Of a DNA stretch of 64,000 bases, positions 36,801-48,538 are shown piece after piece. The DNA comes from Corella eumyota (Eukaryota > Chordata > Ascidiacea > Phlebobranchia > Corellidae): positions 12,462,001 through 12,526,000 of the forward strand of contig OY720098.1 of the NCBI GenBank assembly GCA_963082875.1, given 5' to 3'. Position 1 is the first letter of the stretch. Each line of letters begins with the position of its first letter. Under the pieces are notes generated by a model that saw only the letters and a list, made by a program, of their open reading frames with translations, made no database searches and was not told where the DNA came from. A program made the position numbers and the translations under genes.

Positions 36801-39330
36801 TCGTTATTTTATAAAAAAACTAAAATAATGATTAAACGATATTTAGCTAGAGTTAAATCTTCATTTTAAATAGCAACATACAAAATAATAATACCAGCAA
36901 CATATTAAAATTTCAGAAAATTTAATCTTTTAATTTTAATAATAAAATATATTAATTAGTAATTAGTGATAATTAAAAGTTGTAAATAGGAGGTTTGCGA
37001 TTCGTTGGGATAATAACAAACATACTAAAAATTTAGAACTTTTAGTTTTAAAGAACAAAAGTTATTCGATTTCAAAATTCGGATTAGTAAGAATAAAAAT
37101 AAAAATAATAATAAATATACGGACAATAACAATATGTTTCGAAATCTAAGATTTCGAACCATAATAATAACTAGATTTATTTGATAAATAAAATATGGTT
37201 CGAAATTGTTTGATTTTTTTTATAAATATAATTTATTTAGTAGGTTTATTAATTAAATTATAAATTTAAATATGAACTTTTTTATATTTAAACCTAATTT
37301 TAACAAGCGAACACGCACTCATTGATATTGTAATATAAAAGTAAACTAAATTTAAAAGCAAAATACCGATCTTAATTTTTTAGTAATCAAACAAGTATTA
37401 AAATATAATAATAACAAAACAATTAAAACGAAAATTTTACACATTGTTTACTTATATTTTAACATTTTACTTAAATTTTCAACCAATATTTTTTACTTTA
37501 ATGGACAGCGAAAAGGACGATTTTTGACGGCGACCAGAACGCTATTAAATTATTCAAGCGTTAAACTCAGACTGATTCGTTATTTTATAAAAAAACTAAA
37601 ATAATGATTAAACGATATTTAGCTAGAGTTAAATCTTCATTTTAAATTGCAACATACAAAATAATAATACCAACAACATATTAAAATTTCAGCAAATTTA
37701 ATCTTTAAATTTTAATAATAAAATATATTAATTAGTAATTAGTGACATTTAAATGTCGTTAATAGGAGGTTTGCGATTCGTTGGGATAATAACAAACATA
37801 CTAAAAATTTAGAACTTTTAGTTTTAAAGAACAAAAGTTATCGTCTTTCAAAATTTGTCAAATAAGAATAAAAACAATAATAATAATAATAAATATAATG
37901 ACAATAACAATATGTTTCGAAATCTAAGATTTCGAACCATAATAAATATAATGACAATAACAATATGTTTCGAAATCGAAGATTTCGAACCATAATAATG
38001 ACAACTAGATTTATTTGATAAATAAAATATGGTTCGAAATCGTTCGATTCTTTTTTATAAATATAATTTATTTAGTAGGTTTATTAAATAAATTATAAAT
38101 TTAAATATTAACTTTTTTAAATTTAAACCTAATTTTAACAAACGAACACGCATTCATTGATATTGTAATATAAAAGTAAACTAAATTTAAAAGCAAAATA
38201 CCGTTCTTAATTTTTGGTAATCAAACGAGTATTAAAATATAATAATAACAAAACAATTAAAAAAAAAATTTTACACATTTTCTACTTATACTTTAACATT
38301 TTACTTAAATTTTCAACCAATATATTTTACTTTAATGGACAGCGAAAAGGACGATTTTTGACGGCGACCAGAACGCTATTAAATTATTCAAGCGTTAAAC
38401 TCACACTGATTCGTTATTTTATAAAAAACTAAAATAATGATTAAATGATATTTAGCTAGAGTTAAATCTTCATTTTAAATAGCAACATACAAAATAATAA
38501 TACCAACAACATATTAAAATTTCAGAAAATTTAATCTTTAAATTTTAATAATAAAATATATTAATTAGTAATTAGTGACATTTAAATGTCGTAAATAGGA
38601 GGTTTGCGATTCGTTGGGATAATAACAAACATACTAAAAATTTAGAACTTTTACTTTTAAAGAACAAAAGTTATCGTCTTTCAAAATTTGTCAAATAAGA
38701 ATAAAAACAATAATAAATATAATGACAATAACAATATGTTTCGAAATCTAAGATTTCGAACCATAATAACAATATGTTTCGAAATCTAAGATTTCGAACC
38801 ATAATAAATATAATGACAATAACAATATGTTTCGAAATCTAAGATTTCGAACCATAATGACAATAACAATATGTTTCGAAATCTAAGATTTCGAACCATA
38901 ATAAAACTAGTCCAGTCCGGCGACCCTAAAAATAAGAAAAGATAAAACTTATTAAACAAAGAAAAAATAAAGCATAACCAACGCGATAAAAATTCATTTA
39001 ACCAACACAAAATTCCAATTTATGTATTAAACTTTATAATATAATTATCGAATAAATGTTCTTTGCACAATATTATGGAGATTTTATAAAATTTACCATT
39101 TGTATCATGATTTTAAATCAATAAAAATGTAACAACCAAATATTGATTTGATTTTTAATAAAAAACAAGCAATTAATATTTATTATAAACAACCAAAAAT
39201 TAATTTTTATACCGTTTTTGAGTAGAAACTTTTACACACATTTAACTTAGATTTTCATATTTTACTTATACTTTCAACCAACACTTTTTACTTCAACTCA
39301 GACAGCGAAAAAGACAATATTTGACGGCGA
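33846..39330 (+). repeat. Higher-order repeat block, copy 2 (5,485 bp)
   Basis: This copies 28361-33845. Monomer order here is B C E F G D rather than B C D E F G: the D monomer is at 38005, directly before the terminal segment starting at 38906. Diagnostic variants such as TCAAATGTT (in E) and TTTAAATCTAATTTT (in B) are preserved in both blocks. Confidence 0.8.
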
Positions 39331-42300
39331 CCAGAACGCTATTAAATCATTCAAGCGTTAAACTCACTCTGATCCATTATTTTATAAATAAACCCAAAAT
39401 AATTAAACGATAATTAGCTAAAGTTAAATATTTATTTTAAACAGCAACATACAAAATAATAATAATAATAGCAACAACATATTAAAATTTCAGAAAATTT
39501 AACATTTAAATTTTAATAATAAAATATATTAATTAGTAATTAGTGATAATTAAATGTCGTAAATAGGAGGTTTGCGATTCGTTGGGATAATAACAAACAT
39601 ACTAAAAATTTAGAACTTTTAGATTTAAAGAACAAAAGTTATCGTCTTTCAAAATTCTGACTAGAAAGAATAAAAACAACTAGATTTATTTGATAAATAA
39701 AATATGGTTCGAAATCGTTTGATTCTTTTTTATAAATATAATTTATTTAGTAGGTTTATTAATTAAATTATAAATTTAAATATGAACTTTTTTATATTTA
39801 AACCTAATTTTAACAAACGAACACGCATTCATTGATATTGTAATAGATAGGTAAACGAAATTTAAAAGCAAAATACCGATCTTAATTTTTTAGTAATCAA
39901 ACGAGTATTAAAATATAATAATAACAAAACAATTAAAAAAAATATTTTACGCATTTTTGACTTATACTTTAACATTTTACTTAAATTTTCAACCAATATT
40001 TTTTACTTTAATAGACAGCGAAAAGGACGATTTTTGACGGCGACCAGAACGCTATTAAATTATTCAAGCGTTAAACTCACACTGATTCGTTATTTTATAA
40101 AAAAAAACTAAAACAATGATTGAATGATATTTACCTAGAGTTAAAACTTCATTTTAAATAGCAACATACAAAATAATAATACCAACAACATATTAAAATT
40201 TCAGAAAATGTAATCTTTAAATTTTAATAATAAAATATATTAATTAGCAATTAGTGACATTTATATGTCGTAAATAGGAGGTTTGCGATTCGTTGGGATA
40301 ATAACAAACATACTAAAAATTTAGAACTTTTACTTTTAAAGAACAAAAGTTATCGTCTTTCAAAATTTGTCAAATAAGAATAAAAACAACTAGATTTATT
40401 TGATAAATAAAATATGGTTCGAAATTATTTGATTCTTTTTTATAAATATAATTTATTTAGTAGGTTTATTAATTAAATTATAAATTTAAATATAAACTTT
40501 TGTATATTTAAACCTAATTTTAACAAGCGAACACGCAATTATTGATATTGTAATATAAAAGTAAACTAAATTTAAAAGCAAAATACCGATCTTAATTTTT
40601 TAGTAATCAAACAAGTATTAAAATATAATAATAACAAAACAATTAAAACAAAAATTTTACACATTTTTTACTTATACTTTAACATTTTACTTAAATTTTC
40701 AACCAATATTTTTTACTTTAATGGACAGCGAAAAGGACGATTTTTGACGGCGACCAGAACGCTATTAAATTATTCAAGCGTTAAACTCACACTGATTCAT
40801 TATTTTATAAAAAACAAAAATAATGATTAAACGATATTTAGCTAGAGTTAAATCTTCATTTTAAATAGCAACATACAAAATAATAATACCAACAACATAT
40901 TAAAATTTCAGCAAATTTAATCTTTAAATTTTAATAATAAAATATATTAATTAGTAATTAGTGATAATTAAATGTCGTTAATAGGAGGTTTGCGATTCGT
41001 TGGGATAATAACAAACATACTAAAAATTCAGAACTTTTAGTTTTAAAGAACAAAAGTTATCGTCTTTCAAAATTCGTCAAATAAGAATAAAAACAATAAT
41101 AAATATAATGACAATAACAATATGTTTCGAAATCTAAGATTTCGAACCATAATAATAACTAGATTTATTTGATAAATAAAATATGGTTCGAAATTGTTTG
41201 ATTCTTTTTTATAAATATAATTGATTTAATAGGTTTATTAATTGAATTGTAAATTTAAATATGAACTTTTTTATATTTAAACCTAATTTTAACAAGCGAA
41301 CACGCACTCATTGATATTGTGATATAAAAGTAAACTAAATTTAAAAGCAAAATGCCGATCTTAATTTTTTAGTAATCAAACAAGTATTAAAATATAATAA
41401 TAACAAAACAATTAAAACAAAAATTTTACACATTTTTTACTTATATTTTAACATTTTACTTAAATTTTCAACTAATATTTTTTACTTTAATGGACAGCGA
41501 AAAGGACGATTTTTGACGGCGACCAGAACGCTATTAAATTATTCAAGCGTTAAACTCACACTGATTCGTTATTTTATAAAAAAACTAAAATAATGATTAA
41601 ACGATATTTAGCTAGAGTTAAATCTTCATTTTAAATAGCAACATACAAAATAATAATACCAGCAACATATTAAAATTTCAGAAAATTTAATCTTTTAATT
41701 TTAATAATAAAATATATTAATTAGTAATTAGTGATAATTAAAAGTTGTAAATAGGAGGTTTGCGATTCGTTGGGATAATAACAAACATACTAAAAATTTA
41801 GAACTTTTAGTTTTAAAGAACAAAAGTTATTCGATTTCAAAATTCGGATTAGTAAGAATAAAAATAAAAATAATAATAAATATACGGACAATAACAATAT
41901 GTTTCGAAATCTAAGATTTCGAACCATAATAAATATAATGACAATAACAATATGTTTCGAAATCTAAGATTTCGAACCATAATAATAATAAATACACTGA
42001 CAATAACAATATGTTTCGAAATCTAAGATTTCGAACCATAATAATAATAAATACTAGATTTATTTGATAAATAAAATATGGTTCGAAATTGTTTGATTCT
42101 TTTTTATAAATATAATTGATTTAATAGGTTTATTAATTAAATTGTAAATTTAAATATGAACTTTTTTATATTTAAACCTAATTTTAACAAGCGAACACGC
42201 ACTCATTGATATTGTGATATAAAAGTAAACTAAATTTAAAAGCAAAATGCCGATCTTAATTTTTTAGTAATCAAACAAGTATTAAAATATAATAATAACA

Positions 42301-42829
42301 AAACAATTAAAACAAAAATTTTACACATTTTTTACCTCTATTTTAACATTTTACTTAAATTTTCAACTAATATTTTTTACTTTAATGAACAGCGAAAAGA
42401 ACGATTTTTGACGGCGACCAGAACGCTATTAAATTATTCAAGCGTTAAACTCACACTGATTCGTTATTTTATAAAAAAACTAAAATAATGATTAAACGAT
42501 ATTTAGCTAGAGTTAAATCTTCATTTTAAATAGCAACATACAAAATAATAATACCAGCAACATATTAAAATTTCAGAAAATTTAATCTTTTAATTTTAAT
42601 AATAAAATATATTAATTAGTAATTAGTGATAATTAAAAGTTGTAAATAGGAGGTTTGCGATTCGTTGGGATAATAACAAACATACTAAAAATTTAGAACT
42701 TTTAGTTTTAAAGAACAAAAGTTATTCGATTTCAAAATTCGGATTAGTAAGAATAAAAATAAAAACTAGATTTATTTGATAAATAAAATATGGTTCGAAA
42801 TTATTTGATTATGTTTAGCATAAATTTTT

Positions 42830-43420
42830 ATTAATAAAAAAAAGATGCATACACCTTAACTAAGAATAGTACATATTTTTGATTTTTAATGAACAAACAA
42901 GCATTTAAATATATTATACAAATAAAATTAATTTTCCAACCCAGTTTTATGTTGTTAATATCAGGATATACATTATAGTAAATTTTAAATTCCTAAAATT
43001 GATTTTTGATTTTTAATAAATAAACAAGCATTTAAATAAAATAAACAACTAAAAATTATTTTTTAAACATGTATTTTAATTACAAATATTATAAAATACA
43101 TTTTATTAAATTTTAAATGCCTATTATCAAACTTTTATTTTTAATAAACGAACAAGAATTTAAATACAATAAACAAACAAAAATTAAATTTTTAATCCAT
43201 TTTCGAGTTATTAATATTATAATATATAACTGACCAAAATTTGAAAACTTAATAACGATCTCTAAATTTTAATAAACAAACACCTATTAATTACTAATTA
43301 ATAATATTTAAATTATCAAAATAGGAGGATTGAAACACAATATGATAATAAACAACATACTAAAATTTTAAAAATTTATATACACAAAATCAAAAGTTAT
43401 TCGATTTCAAAATTCGGATT
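42830..43420 (+). repeat. Strongly diverged edge monomer
   Basis: It keeps monomer landmarks in order (repeated AATAAACAAACAAGCATTTAAAT-like words, AATAGGAGGATTGAAAC, CAACATACTAAAATTTTAAAA) but is otherwise well diverged. It marks the right margin of the array, followed only by four hairpin units. Confidence 0.6.
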
Positions 43421-43759
43421 AGTAAGAATAAAAATAAAAATAATAATAAATATACGGACAATAACAATATGTTTCGAAATCTAAGATTTCGAACCATAAT
43501 AATAATAAATATACGGACAATAACAATATGTTTCGAAATCTAAGATTTCGAACCATAATAATGACAATAACAATATGTTTCGAAATCTAAGATTTCGAAC
43601 CATAATAATAATAAATATAATGACAATAACAATATGTTTCGAAATCTAAGATTTCGAACCATAATTAACAACTGTGGAATTTCTAATTAATATAATCTTA
43701 ATTCTAACTTCCTTCTTTGCATCGTATTAAACGCAGTTAATTTTTATAAAAATTTTACG

Positions 43760-44993
43760 CGTTGCTGGAAAAAATTAATGGCGTCGATTTTTGTTTTCAC
43801 ACCAGTGTGTTACGACATTTTCGAAAGTAAACAAACAAATTACGTCACAGGTAACACGCGCGTGACGTAATCAGATTGTGACGTAATCTTTCCGTCCGTG
43901 ACGTCACTTTCGACCCTGGCTGTAAACACCTGATAAAAAATGATGTCAAATCCGTCTTAATTTTATCCACAATTTTTTATCATGACGTTATATTAAAATG
44001 CATTTATTTCAAAAACAAATACTATTTTTTATAGGAAATTATTTATTAAATTAAATTTTAGTTTTGTTTATTAATATTTTTTTTTAAAACATGTATCATA
44101 AGTCTAAATATTGTATTTAAAGTTTAATTAACACACACTTTTTGATTATGTCTTTAAATGAATTAAAATTAGCTTGAAAAATTTTAAAAATCTATATATT
44201 TTTTCTTTAGTAATTTCTATAACACTTGTTCACAATCTGGCATTTTTGTTAATTTTGAATCTCTTTTTATTTACATAATTTAAACTTGTTATTAGTTTGT
44301 TTACATATGGCACGTGTTTGTTTGTTTACTTCTAAATACATCTCACTTAATTGTTACGTCATAATATACCCAGCTGTGACACGTGGTTCATAATATTCAG
44401 ATTTAAGAAAGATTTGATAAATATTTTATTTATTTTTGTAATATAAATATTAAAAACCAGTATTTATTCATTAGATATAGTTTTTTATCAGTGGTCTTGT
44501 TGTTATTTTTTTATCGATATTGAATGGTTGGGTGGCTATGACGTTATCGACATTGAATGGTTAGATTGAAAACAATATTTTATCTTAATATCAAATTTAG
44601 ATAGTATGAAAGATAAGTTAACATTTTTTTACTCTTTTGTATAAAAGCAATGGTTTTGGTATTTAAATATCATTTTAACATTAAGCAAAGCAAACAATAA
44701 GAAACACAGATTTTAAAAGTAAAGTTCATAGACGCTAAAACATTAAATATTATATAACATAATAAACAATGTAAGTTATAATGCATATTAAAAAATGTCA
44801 AAAATAATTAATAATTTTTGAGAAACCTAGCAAGTGTCATCAGGTATCACTTTTTAAGAAAGCGTCATTTATGTCAGTTTTAAATTTTGCCACGTGTCTT
44901 CCGTGTGACGTAATTTGTTTGTTTACTTTCAAAAAAGTCGTAACACACTGATGAGTAAACAAACTTGGTGGCGCTGTTAATGCTATCCAACCG
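43760..44993. mobile_element. Smaller inverted-repeat element between array and right arm
   Basis: The arm at about 43775-43860 (CAGTGTGTTACGAC, GAAAGTAAACAAACAAAT, TACGTCAC) is repeated inverted at about 44890-44983 with high identity over roughly 65 bp and looser similarity beyond. The interior is about 1 kb without an open frame, holding CACGTG and TGACGTCA words and two copies of ATTGAATGGTT near 44520-44565. It is a candidate non-autonomous DNA transposon; superfamily undetermined. Confidence 0.5.
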
Positions 44994-45476
44994 AGTTTGG
45001 GCGTTTTGAAAAAAGTTTTTTGTATTTAAATCCTTCCGCATTTGGAAATTAAAATCAGATTAATTGTTAAATGTGTTGTTAATGAATATCTCTAATTTAA
45101 AAGTAGACAAAATTCTGATTTAATATGTATTAAAATTGATATTTTTCGTAACTTAAAAAAAAATTAGTGATGTCATTTTATTTTTTTTAAATTGAGGTTT
45201 AGTACAATTCGTAAGTTCAAATTTAAAGATTATTTGCGAACAATAGTAACGAACTTGGTCGAAAGTGAAGTTACAATAGGAACAATAAAATTGCGGAAGT
45301 TGTCAAAATGTTATCTATATATCTTTTGTTTTTTATTGACACGTAAACAAATTAGTAACATTTCCGCATAAAAATAGGTTTATAAAAAGCAGCCCTTAGT
45401 TGATTTTGGGTCAGACGTTAAAGCTAGATGAATATTTTTGCTTGGTTTTAGTCAAAATTGATTTTTTTATAATTTG

Positions 45477-46705
45477 TTTAGAAGACATTGATTGCAAAGA
45501 TAAGAAAGGGATTGTGATGTCATAGTAAGATTTACCGATATAGAAAAAACAATGAATATTATGATATATCTCGCAAAGAAATCTTATTGTTTATGACGTA
45601 ATAATACCAAAACAATAATGTCGTCGTATTCTAGAATGAGTTGTGCTAATTAAGGGATATGCATTTGTTACGACCTTTTGTACAAAAGCTGTTTGATGAC
45701 GTAAACGCTTTATGACGCAATAGTCCGTGACGTCGTGGCGATGTTTAAATGTGGAAGTAAATTGTCTAATAATTGATAATATGTTTTAAAAAGCTGTGCG
45801 GGAGTCAAATATGTGTGCGTTTTTTTGTATACTATGACGATGGCAAGTTTGATGACGTATTCAGTTTAGCAGCGAAGTCTATAGACCACGAGGTGTGACT
45901 GTCTGCACTTGTACATAACTGCAAATCAAGTGTCGGCATCACGTCTTTGCACCCTCTACGCACTTGTGACATAACAATGGGGCATTCATCAGGTAGTGTT
46001 TAACACGCTTTAGAAGTTTTGTTCAGCTTTTAATTATTGTGAACTCCCTGGAAAATATTCCAATTCTTAAAACATCTTTGTTGGTTTAATTAGACAACTA
46101 ACTCTTACAATGGCTTTCAACTAATCTAACGTTCATTTAAATAAATGATTATCAAATTCTAACTTATATTCTTAACTTGTGTTCCAAAGATTTTTGATTA
46201 ATTATTCGAATTGGATTTGTTTGTTTAAATTTAAAAGTCACAAGGATATTAAAATTGAAGTGGTACTTGGATTAGAAACCAAAAATTGTTATCCGTTACC
46301 TTTGTTAACACTTTTTGTTTATTTAAATTATTATTATATTTTAATCGTCCAAGGTTATTTCCTTATTTTAATTTCTGTCTCTGTCGCTTTAATATTGCCA
46401 AACTAGTCTGGAATACAAACAGAAAGTATAAAGAAGTAAGGAAATTATTCCAGGAACTTTATAGGGGTTTAAAATATTTGCCAAATCTCTAAGCAAATAT
46501 CGTTAAGTTGGCAGTCAATCTCCGTTCTGGAATTAAAACAAGGATATAAGCATAGGCCAGAAGAAAATTGTAAAGCATAAAAGGAAAATTGTAACATATT
46601 TTTTTTGCATCTGATATAAAATGTTTATTCGTTTTACGCATATTTAATCGCTCTTATAAAATCCGATAATTATTATCTTGACGACGGCGTTATATTTTCG
46701 GCCGA
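45477..46705 (-). repeat. Right arm of the large inverted repeat
   Basis: This is the reverse-complement counterpart of 25660-26824. The outer end reads GACGACGGCGTTATATT, paired with AATATAAATACCGCTGTC at the left outer end. The inner end, GAAGACATTG near 45481, pairs with GATGTCTTC at 26811-26819. Confidence 0.75.
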
Positions 46706-48538
46706 ATCTGCGTAGCGGCCGATATCTTATCGCACTATTTAAAAAAGAAAAAAATGCTTACGGCTTGCGCCTGACGACAGTATTTAATAGCAATCATAGG
46801 ATAAAATATGTTCATTTGTAGTTAATTATTATTTATTTATGTTTTTATGAGTGCTTACCAAGGTTACCGGCCTATAACAAATCCCCATGGTATTAATTAT
46901 GACGTCAGATACATAACTGGTGATGTGTAACATTTTTTAGCCAATCGGCGGAGAGTCTGGCCACAACAAGAATTAGAGCACGAAATTCAAAAGCTATAAA
47001 CGGGCCTTGCCGATTGCCGTACGTATTGTGCAAAGAAGATTATTTGTTTGGCCGTAGAGCCCGCAGTTTTAATGCTATTCAAAGTCTGTAGACAATAGAT
47101 TGTGTACACATCTGTATTGGCAAGGTAAAGGCAGTCACCTAGTTGATAAATAGTCAGTTGTTCGTAGCATTCGAAGTGAACAGTGCTCAAACTTAATTAT
47201 CTGATTATAAAACATCTAACTGCATGGTCTGACAGTCTGATGGTAGTCAACCTATTTAACATGTATTTACAAAAATAATTTGATCTTAGCAACTTCTGTC
47301 AGTCTGACATTACCCATTTAACAGTTTAAAAAATATATGAACAGACAGACAGATGACTTTATATACAAAATAGTTTAAATATATCGTATACTTTTGTCCG
47401 TTTAAAAACATTTTTAAATGTGATATTGTAGTCAGTTGTCAAGCAATCATTCTGTCATTGTAGTCAGTTGTCAGGCAGTTTTTAATGCCAGTTTTAATAA
47501 ATTTATCTTGCCTATATTATAGCAGATGCCAGCAGGTAAGTAAGACAGGTGACAGTTAGTTTAAGATTTATTAAAATAGAAAATGATTAAATGTACAACT
47601 CCACTGAAACATTTAAAGTTGCAAGAATGGTGGTCATGCGTTAGTGAAAACAATATCAAGGCAAGTTTTATTAAAATATAGTAATTTAGAGTTTAGATAT
47701 TTTAGCTTATATAAAAATTGTAGACAAATTGTTAGTGTCTGACTGTTTGTTAGAAAGTTTTTGCAGGTGCCAGGTTATGCATGTTGTCAGTCAGTTGTTT
47801 GTTTGTTTTGGTATATGCACTTGTCAGCTTGTTGACTTGTAATATCAAACATTATAATACTTATGAAAATATAGAATATATAAATATATATACTTATTTT
47901 GTCTTACAAATACTTATATCTATATATGTCATTTGTACTTTGATATTAATTAGAAGTTTTTAATATCACCATACTTTTTTTTAATATCACCATTTAATAT
48001 CATCTTTGAGTAATTTGTATTTCTTTTTTTGTCATCTACAGGTGTTTTTTTGATTGCCTTAATTATAACAATTTTTTAGGTTATATATATATATTGGGAT
48101 TTAAACTAAAATATTAATGGATAAGTTGCTCATTAGAACACTGGTTTGTGGTGTTTGGATGTCTGTGTGAATATGAATATCAAATTTAAATATGTGTTTG
48201 AAGTAAATATTGGAGAATTAAGTAATGGCCAGGTTTGATAAAATTTTTTTTTGTTTGTTCAAATTTTATGAGGAATATATAAATTTATTACAAAAATGAC
48301 AATACCAGTCTGCTCAGATTGATTTATATATAAATATTAAGATATTGAAAATGTGTATTGAGATATAAATATACAGTATTTTATTTATTAAACACTGGTT
48401 TACAACACAAACCAGTTTTTTTATTTTGAATTAGGTATATATATTAAAAAAATATAATATAAATATAATTAAATTCAACCTATTTTGTTTTAACAGGTAT
48501 TTTTAGTTATTATTTAGTTTTTATTACTGTTTTTAATT
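46706..48538. other. Intergenic, 5' flank of cyclin B3
   Basis: There is no exon. A short GC-rich inverted repeat CGGCCG...CGGCCG lies near 46698-46720. The word TTGTAGTCAGTTGTCA occurs twice, near 47428 and 47458, and related CAGTCTGAC words are frequent at 47225-47530. The part next to 48539 should hold the cyclin B3 promoter and 5' UTR. Confidence 0.4.

Larger units (their letters stand above)
27529..43667 (+). repeat. Satellite array, about 19 monomers of roughly 705-785 bp
   Basis: Monomers start with ACTAGATTTATTTGATAAAT at 27529, 28704, 29418, 30124, 30887, 31670, 32447, 34189, 34903, 35609, 36393, 37169, 38005, 39678, 40388, 41158, 42053 and 42766. A variant ACTAGTCCAGTCCGG start occurs at 33420 and 38906. 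Spacing is mostly 706-784 bp and varies with the number of hairpin minisatellite copies at the end of each monomer. Conserved words within the monomer are GACGGCGACCAGAACGC, AGGAGGTTTGCGATTCGTTG and AAGAACAAAAGTTATCG. A partial monomer lies at 28201-28703. Edge monomers are the most diverged. No reading frame is conserved across monomers: short frames are incidental. Function is unknown. Confidence 0.9.
30840..43667. repeat. Hairpin minisatellite at monomer junctions (about 24 copies)
   Basis: The unit is about 45-60 bp. Its core is the palindrome TTCGAAATCT-A-AGATTTCGAA, followed by CCATAATAA and a spacer ATGACAATAACAATATG. Copies by cluster: 1 near 30860, 1 near 31640, 1 near 32420, 5 at 33185-33418, 1 near 36360, 1 near 37145, 2 at 37910-37995, 4 at 38730-38900, 1 near 41130, 3 at 41895-42035 and 4 at 43455-43667. 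All clusters but the last sit between the end of one monomer and the ACTAG start of the next. The palindrome's right half plus CCATA is the inverse of TATGGTTCGAAAT at the monomer start. Confidence 0.85.
25660..46705. mobile_element. 21-kb gene-free structure bounded by about 1.2-kb inverted repeats
   Basis: The left arm 25660-26824 and the right arm 45477-46705 are inverted copies. The best-conserved stretches (for example 26140-26290 against 45990-46160, and 26660-26824 against 45477-45650) look over 90% identical by eye; the outer 300 bp and the middle are more diverged with indels. Between the arms lie a satellite array (27529 to about 43667) and a smaller inverted-repeat element (43760-44993). 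No gene is found inside. The arrangement fits a large foldback-type or non-autonomous DNA element, or a satellite locus bordered by an inverted segmental duplication; the sequence does not decide. No convincing target-site duplication was seen. Confidence 0.55.

Noticed and set aside
30335-39010. Recurring 72- to 81-codon frames in the satellite array that are identical between positions
   Set aside because: Their identity reflects the 5,485-bp block duplication. The frames are not conserved between other monomers and the peptides are low-complexity products of AT-rich repeats.
33185-43667. Hairpin units as a CRISPR array
   Set aside because: The repeats are palindromic and regularly spaced, but the spacers are themselves near-identical, the context is eukaryotic satellite DNA and no cas genes exist.
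46179-47190. Several 60- to 75-codon frames outside cyclin B3
   Set aside because: They overlap one another, are low-complexity and lack motifs; part lies in the right inverted-repeat arm.
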